Translations under genes and position numbers: made by a program
Notes under the pieces: model-generated
Told to the model about the DNA's origin: nothing
The model's database searches: none
Seen by the model: the letters and a program-made list of their open reading frames with translations, nothing else
Shown here: positions 34,526 to 44,691 of the stretch, piece after piece
Layout: every line of letters starts with the position of its first letter
How positions within the stretch are numbered: position 1 is the first letter of the stretch
Source: Chenopodium formosanum
Lineage: Eukaryota > Streptophyta > Magnoliopsida > Caryophyllales > Amaranthaceae
Length of the DNA stretch: 64,000 nt
Assembly: GCA_024500155.1 (NCBI GenBank)
Contig: CM044869.1
Span: 37,096,398-37,160,397 of the forward strand
Reading direction: 5' to 3'

Positions 34526-35504
34526 GAAAACTCATACAATTAAACCAGGCCTAATCTAATTACATAGCATTAAATTAATCAATAGGAAATTAATCAAACA
34601 TTGACAATCAACAATAATAAATTACCCCTTCAAATTATTTATGGATCCCCACAAACCCTAGAATGGAAACTACTCACACATATTAAAATCTAAGCTAATC
34701 AAAGCAAATAAACAAGACAAGATGAATTAAAAAAATTTAATTACTGAAAATAAAAGAGAAGAAATCGTTACCAAAATTAACGGAAATAATGAGTTGAATT
34801 AAGGAACAAAGTTGTAGAGAGAGAAACAAGAGAGAAGTTTTAAGCTTAAGAGAAGATTAAACTAATGCAAGAGAGGTAATTGTATCAAAAGAAACTAAAA
34901 CGTATTTATACACAACTCCTAAAAATCCTAATTAGAAACTAAGTAAAAATCGTTGGAACGATCCTCCAAGACACGCACCCAGTCAGGCGAAGCACCGCCC
35001 GGCCGGGCCGGCCTTTTTGATCGTCGAAGCTTCTCTCGCGCCCAGTCGGGCGTGCCTTCGGGCGAAGAATTGCTCATTCCTTTTTCCGCGCCGCCCGGCC
35101 GAGCGCGCCTCCGGGCGAGGCCCTATCCAGACGGGCGAGGCTACTTAGGCTTCTTGGACAAATGATTGGGCTTCAATTCATTAGCCCAATCTGGATTTCC
35201 TCTTTGGGGATTTAAAACTCGGTCCGATGCCTCAGCTTCTCCTATATCAAGCCTTTAATCACCGGTATGATAACTCTAACTGGCCTTGGGCTATGAAAGA
35301 TGGTCGTGCTCTTCCAATGCTCGCAGTTGCTCCAAATAATCCCGGGAAAATGCTCTAATTGTGCAATTTCCTACAAAGCTCAACCAAAACTACGAAAACA
35401 CTAGAAAACACAAATTAGTAATTAAAGTGGCTCTAAAGAGCCAAAAACACTACTAATTATGACCAAGGGACGGGGGTAAATCACTATATAATATAGACGT
35501 ATCA
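34526..35504 (-). repeat. 3' LTR of element D, truncated
   Basis: Matches 45081-46047 of the 5' LTR. The outer third is missing; the break is at the TG shared between ACCTG of the D2 protease region and TTGGAAAACTC of the LTR. It has a minus-strand TATA box (34901-34910) and a GC-rich palindrome array (about 34984-35145). A plus-strand TATATAATA lies at 35485-35493. Confidence 0.9.
34901..34910 (-). promoter_or_regulatory. TATA box of the D 3' LTR
   Basis: The minus strand reads TATAAATACG, identical to 45455-45464 in the 5' LTR. Confidence 0.65.
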
Positions 35505-35518
35505 AACTCCCCCAAGCC
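35505..35518 (-). other. Polypurine tract of element D
   Basis: The minus strand reads GGCTTGGGGGAGTT and then TGATACGTC of the LTR. Element K has the same tract at 52411-52424. Confidence 0.8.
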
Positions 35519-35689
35519 AAAACTTTGCTTGTCCCTAAGCAAAGAGCACATCAATGAATAAATAAACAATGCCTCACCCTAAATAATCAAAATCAAGAAC
35601 AACCAATTCAAGGAAAATCTAACAAACATGCTTCAACATCAACAAATCTCATCCATCCAATCACTCATTCTCCCTTACAATTGTCAAGT

Positions 35690-35985
35690 AGAGTAAACCA
35701 CAAGAGCATATAGAATTCACGACTAGTGCTCACACACTCAACTCTCATTTATGTGGAGAGAAAAAGATGTACTCGATCGCTCTCCATCCCAACCCCTTTA
35801 TATGTGAACAATGCTCTCCCAACTCACACTCTCGTGTGTTTAAAAAGACAAGCACTCAACTTAATAGTCGACTCGAAATACATCAAATCATTCTTCGCAT
35901 TGATAAACAACTAATTTCACATTCACACAACTCTATGCACAAAGGTCGGAAGGTCTTTAAAGCTTGTAATGTAAGGCTAGGGTAA
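35690..35985 (+). other. Conserved antisense ORF block 1 in the 3' region of element D
   Basis: On the strand opposite to gag-pol, about 67 codons are open (35714-35914). The same frame is open in element K (52529-52867, 112 codons with an ATG). The shared core is C-T-R-S-L-S-I-P-T-P-L-Y, then N-N, L-P-T-H, L-V-C-L-K and D-S-K-Y-I-K-S-F-F-A-L-I-N-N. One length difference in the core is exactly three bases. D has no ATG at the matching start and a stop after N-N. Flanking DNA is conserved as well, so a non-coding role cannot be excluded. Confidence 0.4.
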
Positions 35986-36558
35986 AAGGTAGGATAAAAT
36001 TTGGGAAAATGTGAGAGTAAAGCCATGCTTAAGGGAGCTAAATCCTAATAAAACCCAAAGCCAAAAATAAATAATGACCAAACAACTCCAACATACTCAA
36101 CTCCACCAAAAATTCACCAAATACAACTCCAATCAAAACAATAATTCCCAACACTTACAATTTCACTCTTATAAATATAACAATGTAGAACTTGAGTGAA
36201 TAAACAAACTTTAACTTTCAAACTTGATTTTTTTCATTGAAACTCATTTTTTTCCCTTTTGATCAACCCTTTTTTAAGAACATTTGCACATTCAACAATT
36301 TTTCTCTTTTTGCTCTTTTTTTTTCTTTTCTTTTTTTTTTCTTTTGAAGTTCACTTATTTTTCACTTTTTTTCCTTGAAATTCTTTTTATTTTCACTATC
36401 ATGCTTTATTTTTTCTAAGAAATTCAACTTTCAAAGCCATCAAAAACAAAACACAATCAAGAACAAAACAACTTCTCAACACCCACCAACATTGTGCAAA
36501 CAATAAGCACACTACAAACTCCCTCACCTCACTCACTAATAGCTCCACCAAGCCAAGC
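35986..36558. other. 3' non-coding region of element D between antisense blocks
   Basis: AT-rich, with T-rich runs at about 36230-36400 on the plus strand. Patches such as TAATGTAAGGCT and TAAAGxCATGCTT are shared with K. No coding frame supported. Confidence 0.5.
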
Positions 36559-36855
36559 TTGGGACTAGTAACCAATGGGGAAAAATCGGCGTGTAATGTA
36601 GCTAATAAACAACAAATAGTCCAGGCAACAACATGGGTAGCAAGAAAGGAACAAATGTATCTAAAATCATCTGAAGGCTACCTAAAAGAACAAATGCCTT
36701 CGTCCTCCTCAATGTGCATAATAATGAGTCATACAAACATTACTCAAAGTTGCAAACCAGTATTCAAATTCATTGACATACCAGGAACTAAAACACTATT
36801 CCTAACCAAATCAACTAGTCAAGCACTATATTCACTAGTAGTTGGGCAAAATTGA
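36559..36855 (+). other. Conserved antisense ORF block 2 in element D
   Basis: A 98-codon frame runs against gag-pol. Its middle (T-T-W-V-A-R-K-E-Q-M-Y-L, then S-S, G-Y-L-K-E-Q and P-S-S-S-S) is matched in element K at about 53436-53530, where the frame holds for some 30 codons before a stop. Nucleotide similarity across 36620-36730 is very high by eye. Whether blocks 1 and 2 are exons of one transcript is unknown. Antisense ORFs between pol and the 3' LTR are known from some Tat-group elements; function here is unproven. Confidence 0.4.
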
Positions 36856-37170
36856 CGCATGTTAGGGCATCCAAGCAATCAAATATCAAATCATGGCTAA
36901 CCTATCCAATTTTCATCATCATATACCAAGAATCAAAACAATTTTTAAGTATGGGTCACAGGGAAGCATGATTTACAATTCATTGGAACGTATTTTTGTA
37001 TTTTTTTGATTTTTCAATTTTTTAATTTTTTTTTGTATTTTTATCATTTTTTCAAAGCAATAAATCTATACTAAAACACACCAAAAATAGAAGATAGAGA
37101 AGTAGAAAGATACCAACATCGAAAATCTCCCTTAAGCCAAGATCAGACAATGTCCTCATTGGCTTGGGAA
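36856..37170. other. Non-coding segment between antisense block 2 and ORF3 of D
   Basis: AT-rich, with T-rich tracts near 36990-37050. No frame or motif of note. Confidence 0.5.
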
Positions 37171-38681
37171 CTAGCCCATCACGGCTAAATCCTCAACATC
37201 CTCATCCATGAATCCAAATCCGCCGCTACCACCTGCACCACCGGATGAACTACCACCAAAATAGTTATGGTTATACGTCCCCCCCCGGAAGGCCCCCTAA
37301 AAGGAATGTCTTGGCCATGTCCATAAAAGGCCGAATAGTCCGTGTAAATGTCATAGGAGGTGGGATCGACGTATCCCTGAGGTGGTGCCTGAAACCAGTC
37401 GGGGTAGAGAGCATCGTCGGGAATAGCACCCCGATGAGCATAGTCATCAAACATGGGGTATAAAGCTCTACCCCGGTTTCTCTCAATGCAGCCTAACCGT
37501 TGGTCTATAGACCAACCATCTGTCTAATCTCCCCATAAGACCCCTCAATACGGCCTATGACCTGTTCTATACTCTGTAAATCCCAAACGGTCTCAGAATC
37601 TTGCCTAAGGGGAGGTGTAGGTATATGGGGTGGTGATGGCACCGCCACGGGCTTAGGCTGGGGTGGTGGTGGTGGTGGTGCTCGCCCCTAGGCATGGGAA
37701 ACTAAGATATCATAGGTATAAGACTCTTGCCTAGGGGGAAAGGCGGTCAACTCGGGGTTAGGGAGGGGAAAGATACGCAAAGGAGGCTCCGTTCCTGCCC
37801 TAACACACCAATTAGGGATTCGTTGGCTATCCAACTCTACCAAATCCAAATTCTCAAGGTACCTAGTGGTTATATAGGTATCCCCTCCACAATTTGTGAA
37901 ACCTAAGGCCTAGCCTCACTAAACCCAGCTTTCTTAACTATTATTCTAGTAATAAGGCCTCCTAATCGGATAAGGGTCCTAGTGGTGTTACCAGCGGTGG
38001 CATTTCTACTCAAGTGGTGGATAATATATCTACCCATGTTCAATTTACCGTACCCAAACACAAAGTGTCCTATAATTGCTAGTTCGTTGGTTTGGGCATT
38101 ATGGGGCTCATACCTACCTAAAAAACATGTGCCCGGAAATCTTTGCAAGATTTTAGGGACGGGATGGTGAATAGGCCGACCACAGCATGTTGGGAGTTTG
38201 GGGCCGGCAATCTAGTTAGAACATGATAAATATCTTCCATTTTATATTGTGCATGCCAATGGTGGGGGTGTTCAAATTCCAAATCAAACAATTTAAAAAA
38301 TTTGATATAAGTTAAACTAATACCTATTGTTCAACCTAAAATACAAATTAGGACCATTTTTACTATTCACAAAATTCAAAGAGGACAGAAATTCACATGT
38401 TAATTCACGAAAAGTAGGGTAATGCATGTCAACAAATTTTCTCATTCCTATGTCATTCATGAATCTTCTAACATGATCATACAATCCCAAAGACTCAAGA
38501 GTAGGGCGGTGTAACCACCGAGAAGGGATTACCTCACGCTCATAAAGCTTGATGAACCGTTCCTGTTGGGTTTCCATTGTGATTCGGATGCTCAGCCATT
38601 GAGGAAGTTGTAAATCCGGGTCATAACCTTGGCTTGAGCTTGAACCACGCCCCCTTGTGTTCTTAACCTCTTTGACGCCAT
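37171..38681 (-). pseudogene. ORF3 of element D (ATHILA ORF1-like domain)
   Basis: Starts M-A-S-K-R at 38681, as does ORF3 of K. After an early frameshift, 38317-38577 reads W-L-H-R-P-T-L-E-S-L-G-L-Y, then Y-P-T-F-R-E-L-T-C-E-F-L-S-S-L and F-R-L-N-N. This matches my knowledge of the ATHILA ORF-1 family (PF03078), whose role is unknown. The frame at 37903-38148 has G-x-L-I-T and a basic end. The C-terminus is Gly/Ser/Tyr-rich and ends near 37171 after D-E-D-V-E-D. At least four breaks. No membrane segment is evident, so env-like is not supported by sequence. Confidence 0.75.
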
Positions 38682-38779
38682 TTTTGAATATGGGTTTGGA
38701 AAAAGTTTGATTGAAATTGAATGAAATTAGTGTAGAAATGTAGAGGATGAAGAGAGGAGAAGGAATATGTAAAAAATTT

Positions 38780-39210
38780 TGGATTTGGGTGAGAATTGAG
38801 GAGGAGATCTTAGAGAGAAGGTAGAGGTTTTTAAGGTTTTAGAGAGAGAAAGAATGGAGGAAAGAGCAATAAGGAGGAAATAAAGAAGAAAGAAGAAGGA
38901 GAAAAGAGGACGGGTGGAGCACGCCCGGTCGGGCGATCTAAGTCTTCGATTTTTTATGTTCTCGTGCCCGGTCGGGCGCCATCTCGCCCGATCGAGCGAG
39001 CCAACCTTTTAAAAAAAATCCACTTCTCGCTCCCGGTCGGCGAACAAAATGGTTCGTACTCGTCAACTCTCGCGCCCGGTCGGGTGAAATTCTTCAATTT
39101 TTTTTAAAATTCGTCTCGCGCTCAGTCGGGCAGAGCTTCGCATGATCGGGCGAATTTCTTTCTTTTTAGAACTCTCTTCTCGCGCCCGGTTTGGCGCGCT
39201 GCAACACTAG
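38780..39210 (-). promoter_or_regulatory. GC-palindrome array and possible promoter before ORF3 of D
   Basis: About seven copies of a CGCCCGGTCGGGCG-like palindrome (first at 38922-38935) lie at 30-60 bp spacing, in otherwise AT-rich DNA. The motif is the one found in the LTR U3 of the same element. At the place of the TATA box of K, D reads TTTTAGAGA (about 38837), so any box is decayed. The ORF3 start is about 155 bases further on. Role inferred from layout. Confidence 0.5.
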
Positions 39211-39503
39211 GGTCCGATTTTTTTTCTTTTCTTTTCTCCAGATTTGGCTAACTCTTTTCCTCCAAACCTGTACAAAAACTCATAAAACCCATTAAATTCC
39301 CTCCTCTCTCCTCTCTCAAGAAAAAGAAAGAAAGAAAATTAAACTAAAAAGAAAGAAAATAGGGGTTGCCTCCCGCAAAGCACTGGTTTATCTAGGTCTC
39401 GCACGACCCTCTCACCACATGTTACTCAAGATGAACTGGAATCGATTAGGTGAAGTAATTCAACCGCACCAATTGTAGTCCCTTCATGGTATATCTTAAG
39501 TCT

Positions 39504-41234
39504 TTAGCCATTTACCTTGAACTCAGTACCATGTTCATCGATTAAATCCATAGAAACAAACTTATTTGCCCTTTTAACAGTGAAAGGACCCGACCACCTT
39601 AACTTTAACTTTCTTGGGAAAAGTTTAAGTGTAGAGTTGAACAACAAAACCTTGTCACCCTCTTTGAACTCTCTCGGAAGGATCATCTTGTCGTGCCATC
39701 TCTTGGTCTTCTCCTTTTAGACACATGCACTATCATAGGCCGTCAACCTAAACTCATCTAGTTGATTAAGTTGAAGTAGCCTCTTTTCGCCCGCTAACTT
39801 AGCATCTAAATTGAGCTCTTTAATAGCCCAATATGCCTTGTACTCCAATTTCACCGGGAGGTGACATGCTTTACCATACAGAAGTCTATAGGGAGTACTA
39901 CCAATCGGAGTCTTAAATGCAGTTCTATACGCCCAAAGGGTGTCATCCAACTTATCACTCCAATCTTTCCTTGATTTTTCCACCACCTTCTCTAGAATGG
40001 CCTTGATCTCACAATTAGAAACTTCGACTTGGCCACTCGTTAGGGGATGATAGGCTAAACCTGTCATATGGTATACACCATACTTTTTGAGGAGGGTGTC
40101 TAACTTCCGCTCATGAAAGAGAGTACCTCCATTACTAATTATAGCTCTAGGCACTCCAAATCTTAGAAAGATGGTTTTCTTAAAAAGCCTATGGACCACC
40201 TTGGCATCATTGGTAGGACTGGCAATGGCTTCAACCCACTTAGATACATAATCAACGGCGACAAGTATATAACGATGTCCTCTTGAAGAAGGGAACGGTC
40301 CTATGTAATCAACACCCCAAACATCAAAAATTTTGACTTCCAATATTCCAGTTTGAGGCATCTCATGCCGCCGCAAGATGTTGCCAGTCCTCTGGCAAGA
40401 GTCACAAGCCTGCACAAAGGTGTTAGCATCCTTAAACATAGTGGGCCAATAAAAACCTGACTCATTAATCTTAGCCACCGTTTTGGTGGGACCATGATGT
40501 ACTCCATAAGGTGAGTTGTGGCAACTAGTGAAAATGTTATGAACTTTCCATTCGGAAACACACCTGCGAAATAATCCATCTGCACACTCACGAAACAAAA
40601 AAGGATCATCCCAAAAATAATGTTTAACATCATAAAGGAACTTCTTTTTCTGTTGGTAGGACAAGTCAGGTTGTTGAGTACCACCCACCAAGTAATTAGC
40701 ATAATCAGCATACCAATGGTGTTGCTGTACAACTGCATACAAGTGGTCATCAGGGAAAGAATCATCTATAGGAAGAGAATCCTTACCCTCATAAAACCTG
40801 ATACGTGACAAGTGGTCTGTCACAACAATCTCTGCACCTTTCTTGTCCTTATTCTCCACATTAAAGTCTTGGAGCAAGAGAACCCAACGGAGGAGCCTAG
40901 GTTTTGATTTCGCCTTGGCTATTAAGTACTTCAAAGCTGCATGGTCGGTAAAAATAATAACTTTAGAACCAACTAGATATGATCTAAATTTTTCTAAAGC
41001 ATAAATCACTATGAGAAAACTCCTTCTCCGTAGTGGCATAGTTGACTTGGGCTTCATCCAAAGTTTTACTTGAGTAAAATCAAATGGGGCATCCTTGAGT
41101 AAAAGCCGAGTTAGCGGTTTAGCAATTTTAAAAAAATCTTTGATAAAACGACGATAAAACCCCGCATGACCTAAGAAACTTCTAACCCCCTTAACATTAA
41201 CTGGAGGAGGCAATTGCTCAATCACATAAATCAT
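39504..41234 (-). pseudogene. RNase H and integrase of element D, nearly continuous
   Basis: The frame at 39717-41234 is open for 505 codons. It has the RT thumb, a shortened RNase H (T-D-H-A-A-L-K-Y-L kept), D-H-L-S-R-I, the integrase zinc finger (H-H-G-P-T, C-D-S-C-Q-R) and the core: V-A-V-D-Y, then I-S-N-G-G-T-L-F, then G-Q-V-E-V-S-N. The second catalytic Asp is Asn here. Against D2 about 185 bp are missing near 41078, removing the start of RNase H including M-C-D-A-S. A shift and a compensating base at about 41024 keep the frame open. The C-terminal GPY/F-type module (R-W-S-G-P-F-T-V) is at 39504-39686 after a stop. Confidence 0.9.
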
Positions 41235-42166
41235 AGCCTTATCTACCTATATACCCTTATCAGATACAATTGTACCAAGGACTACTCCTTTTGTCACCAT
41301 AAAGTGACAGTTCTCCCCATTTAAAACCAAGTTGCGTTCTTCACATCTTTTACATAAACCAAAAGGCAGTCTACGATATGCATCAAATGAAGACCCATAC
41401 ACACTAAAATGAAGACCCATATAAATCAAAATTTTAGCGAGATTTACAAGGCATGCATCAAATGAAGACCCATACACACTAAAATCATCCATAGATACTT
41501 CCATGATAGACTCTATGAAATCATAAAACATAATGATCATGCAACGTTGAAAGGTAGCTGGGGCATTACATAAACCAAAAGGCAGTCTACGATATGCAAA
41601 AGTAGCATAAGGACATGTAAATGTAGTCTTTTCTTGATCTTTAGGGTAAATTGGAATTTTGAAAAATCCCGAATACCCATCCAAATAACAAAAGAACTTA
41701 TGATTAGCTAACCTCTCAAGCATTTGATTAATAAAAGAGAGGGGGAAGTGGTCCTTTTTAGTGGCGATATTTAATCTACGATAATCTATGCACATACGCC
41801 ACCCTGTAACAGTTCTAGTGGGAATCGATTTATTTTTTTTTCATTTTTAATCACAGTCATCCCACCCTTTTTAGGAACCACCTGAACAAGACTTACCCAC
41901 TTTGAGTCAGAAATAGGATAGATAATACCTACATCAAGTAATTTCATAACCACTTTCTTAACTACTTCCTGCATATTAGGTTTCAACCTCCTCTGGGGTT
42001 GAATACATGGCTTGTAGTTTTCCTCTAGATGTATCCTGTTCATAAAAAAATCAGGGCTAATACCCTTGAGATCATCAATATTGTACCCTATTGCTCTTTT
42101 GTGGGTTCGAAGAACCTCTAGAAGGTGGGAAGTTTGTGGGTCATCAAGTGCAGTACTAATGATCAC
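41235..42166 (-). pseudogene. Reverse transcriptase of element D, with a 75 bp in-frame templated insertion
   Basis: The N-terminal frame (41786-42166) has I-D-D-L-K-G-I-S-P and P-K-K-G-G. The frame at 41247-41795 has M-C-I-D-Y-R-R-L-N, F-C-Y-L-D-G-Y-S-G-F, T-C-P-Y-A-T-F-A-Y-R-R-L-P-F-G-L and S-M-D-D at the active site, where relatives have F-M-D-D. After L-A-K-I-L there are 25 extra residues absent from D2, repeating F-S-V-Y-G-S-S-F-D-A and Y-R-R-L-P-F-G-L-C from the same protein. The frame overlap at 41790 marks a shift. Confidence 0.9.
41352..41427. repeat. Templated insertion in the RT of element D
   Basis: About 75 bases made of local copies: the first part matches 41569-41599, the next matches 41455-41486, and a short tail matches the same source again. 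D2 has the uninterrupted sequence at about 26901. All pieces are in the same orientation. Confidence 0.82.
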
Positions 42167-42204
42167 AAGGTATAGTTCCTGCTCATAAAAAAAACATATT
42201 TTAA

Positions 42205-43321
42205 ATGAAAGGGAGAGGTTTTAGTTTAGGTTTCTTGACATCTACAGGTTTTGATCCTGAACTAATTTCACTGCCTACTTGCTCTCTATGGGATAAGGTT
42301 CTTCAATTGCGAGAGCTTTTTCTATGTCGTCCACCTCTGTACTCCAAATACTCGCATTACCTGCATTTAATTCGCCACAAAGAATTTCCTCCAAGGGATC
42401 TCTTGCAAGTACCTGTGGTAAATTTTCTTCACAAATATCATCCATTATATCAATCACATCAATTAAACAACAGTTTTCCTCTAGCATAGGTCCTTTCAAA
42501 ACCTTCCCTAAATTAACAGTGATATTATCATCACCAACAGAAAGGGTTATTTTTCCATTTTTAATATTAATTATGGCTCCTGCGGTGTGGAGAAAAAGGC
42601 CTACCTAATATAATGGGAATTTGTGTATCCTTAGCCATGTCTAAAACAACAAAATCTAAAGAGATTAAAAATTTATTAAATCTGACAGGAACATCCTCTA
42701 AAATACCTAAGGGGTATTTAATAGAACTGTCTGCCATTTATAAAGTAATGTTAGTAACTTTCAAATCACCCATATTAAGTTTGGAACACACAGACGATGG
42801 CATAACACTAACGCTAGCACCCAAATCACATAATGCTTTACCTATGAAGACATTACCAATATGACAAGGGATTGAAAAACTACCAGGATCCTTTAATTTA
42901 GGAGGGGATTTATTTTGCAATAAAGCTCTACATTCCTCTGTAAAAGCTACAATTTCTACCTCATCAAAGGCCCTTTTCCTAATCAAGATATCTTTCATAA
43001 ATTTAGCACATATAGGAACCTGAGTGATTAAATCAATGAAAGGAACTGTTACCTGCAAATTTTTCACAACCCCCAAGAACTTACCAAATTGCTTATCAAA
43101 CTTACTCTTCAAATGTCTATTTTGGAATAGAAGTTTGATAACTGGACTCTGCACATCTCCACCCTTGTCTTGAGATTTACCTTGCAAAGAAACATTAGAA
43201 GGATTAGTTTTCTCTTGTAGCCCTGCATGGTTAGTAACATTAGCACTTGGTAAAAGGGAATCAGGATTAGCAATGGGTTCATCATCTTTGGCCATAGGAG
43301 GCCCATCATAGTGTGAACCAC
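42205..43321 (-). pseudogene. Protease and linker of element D
   Basis: The frame at 42738-43295 ends gag and enters protease with A-L-C-D-L-G-A-S-V-S-V-M-P. Beyond a stop at 42738 the frame degenerates (42500-42737), then 42275-42499 resumes the acidic linker before RT. Relatives C-K-N-x type gag C-termini are replaced here by a D/N/Q/K-rich stretch. The parallel region of D2 (33634-34391) is better preserved. Confidence 0.8.
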
Positions 43322-44436
43322 TCCTTAGAATAGTTGTATTAGCATGATCCGTAGGAAGGATTGGTTGAGATGGTAGGGATCCCTGCTGATGGGTTTGTAG
43401 GGTAGATTAAATCTGCGCAATTTGATTGTCCATAATTTTATTATGAGCTATAATAGAATCAATTTGTGCATCCCTACTCTCTATGTGCTTTTGCATACTT
43501 GATAGTATAGCTCTAATTTCTGACGAAGCAGGGTCAGAAGATGAGGAGGGTTGTGATTGGTTTTTTTTGCCAGAGTTAGGATGTAATTTTTAATCTGTGG
43601 TGGTGGATGTTCTTGTGTTTGTTGTGGAGGTAGAGAGTTTTGTACATTGGTACTCTGATAGGAAAGATATGGATGGTTCTAGAGGCCAGGATTATAAGTG
43701 TTGGAGTATATCTTATTTTGCCTATAGGTTTGAAAGGCATTAACTTGCTCCATGGAACTCCTACAATATTGCTCTCAATGTCCTACAATTCCACAAAATT
43801 CACAAAAAGCTTCATTACTATTATTTATATGTTTCCAAGCCCATTGTAAAAAGCTTGAATTAACTGTCATTGTGCTAAATTATGGTGGGGGCATTCTCTC
43901 TACAGATCCTTAAACCTTTCCTAAGCCTCATATAGAGTTTCATCTGGCTCTTGGGCAAAGTTTTCAATTTCACTCCTTAGTAAAGCTGTTCATTCTGTAG
44001 GGTAATATTTATTATAAAAATTTAAAGCAAGAGTTTCCCAGTCAGTAATACCAAGTGCAGTTCTATTCAAACAATTTAACCACAATTTAGCTTTTCCACA
44101 TAAAGAAAAGGGAAAAAGAATCTCCCTGATTTTGTCTTACGTGACCCCAGCTTACCTAATGGTATTGCAATATTGACAGAAATCTGCAACGTGAAGATTA
44201 AGATCTTTACCCTTAGCTCCACTGAATTGCTTTCTTTCAAGCATCATGAGAACTTAGGGCTTGATCTCGAATTGCACTCCATCAAGAGCCGGAATAGGAG
44301 TAAGATGTGGAAAAACCGTCAGTGACGGCTGTGAATAATCGCTGAGCTTGTGAGGTGGCAGTGGTGGTGGATTCGCCATCTCTGATTCTGATTCTATATA
44401 AAATTCTGAATCGCTAGAATCAGATGGGGGTTCCAA
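43322..44436 (-). pseudogene. gag of element D
   Basis: A Ser/Pro-rich N-terminus starts at 44436 and meets a stop at 44254. Reading on, the Athila gag pattern is visible despite stops: R-K-Q-F-S-G, I-R-E-I-L-F-P-F-S-L, the W-E-T-L-A block, E-I-E-N-F-A-Q and F-Y-N-G-L. A knuckle C-E-F-C-G-I-V-G-H-x-E-Q-Y-C lies near 43760-43810. At least seven stops; the most eroded part of D. Confidence 0.75.
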
Positions 44437-44668
44437 AGGTGGATTACCTTCAGAAGTGTCTCGTACTTCTCTGTAAAGGTTCTTTTGTCTATGAAAAGAT
44501 CGTTCGATTTCAAGATCGAATGGAATTTAGCATGATCTAGAACCCCTGGGCATAAACACAGAACTGAACAAACAAATATGAGAAAATTGTCTCAAAGAAC
44601 TTGCGTTCTCTGAGACGGGAGAAAATAATTTAGACCACAAAAACAATCAGAAATAAAAATAAAACCGT

Positions 44669-44686
44669 TTCCCCGGCAACGACGCC
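44669..44686 (-). other. Primer-binding site of element D
   Basis: The minus strand reads TGGCGTCGTTGCCGGGGA, one base off the tRNA-Asp-type site of Athila-like elements, five bases inside the LTR edge. Confidence 0.87.
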
Positions 44687-44691
44687 AAATT

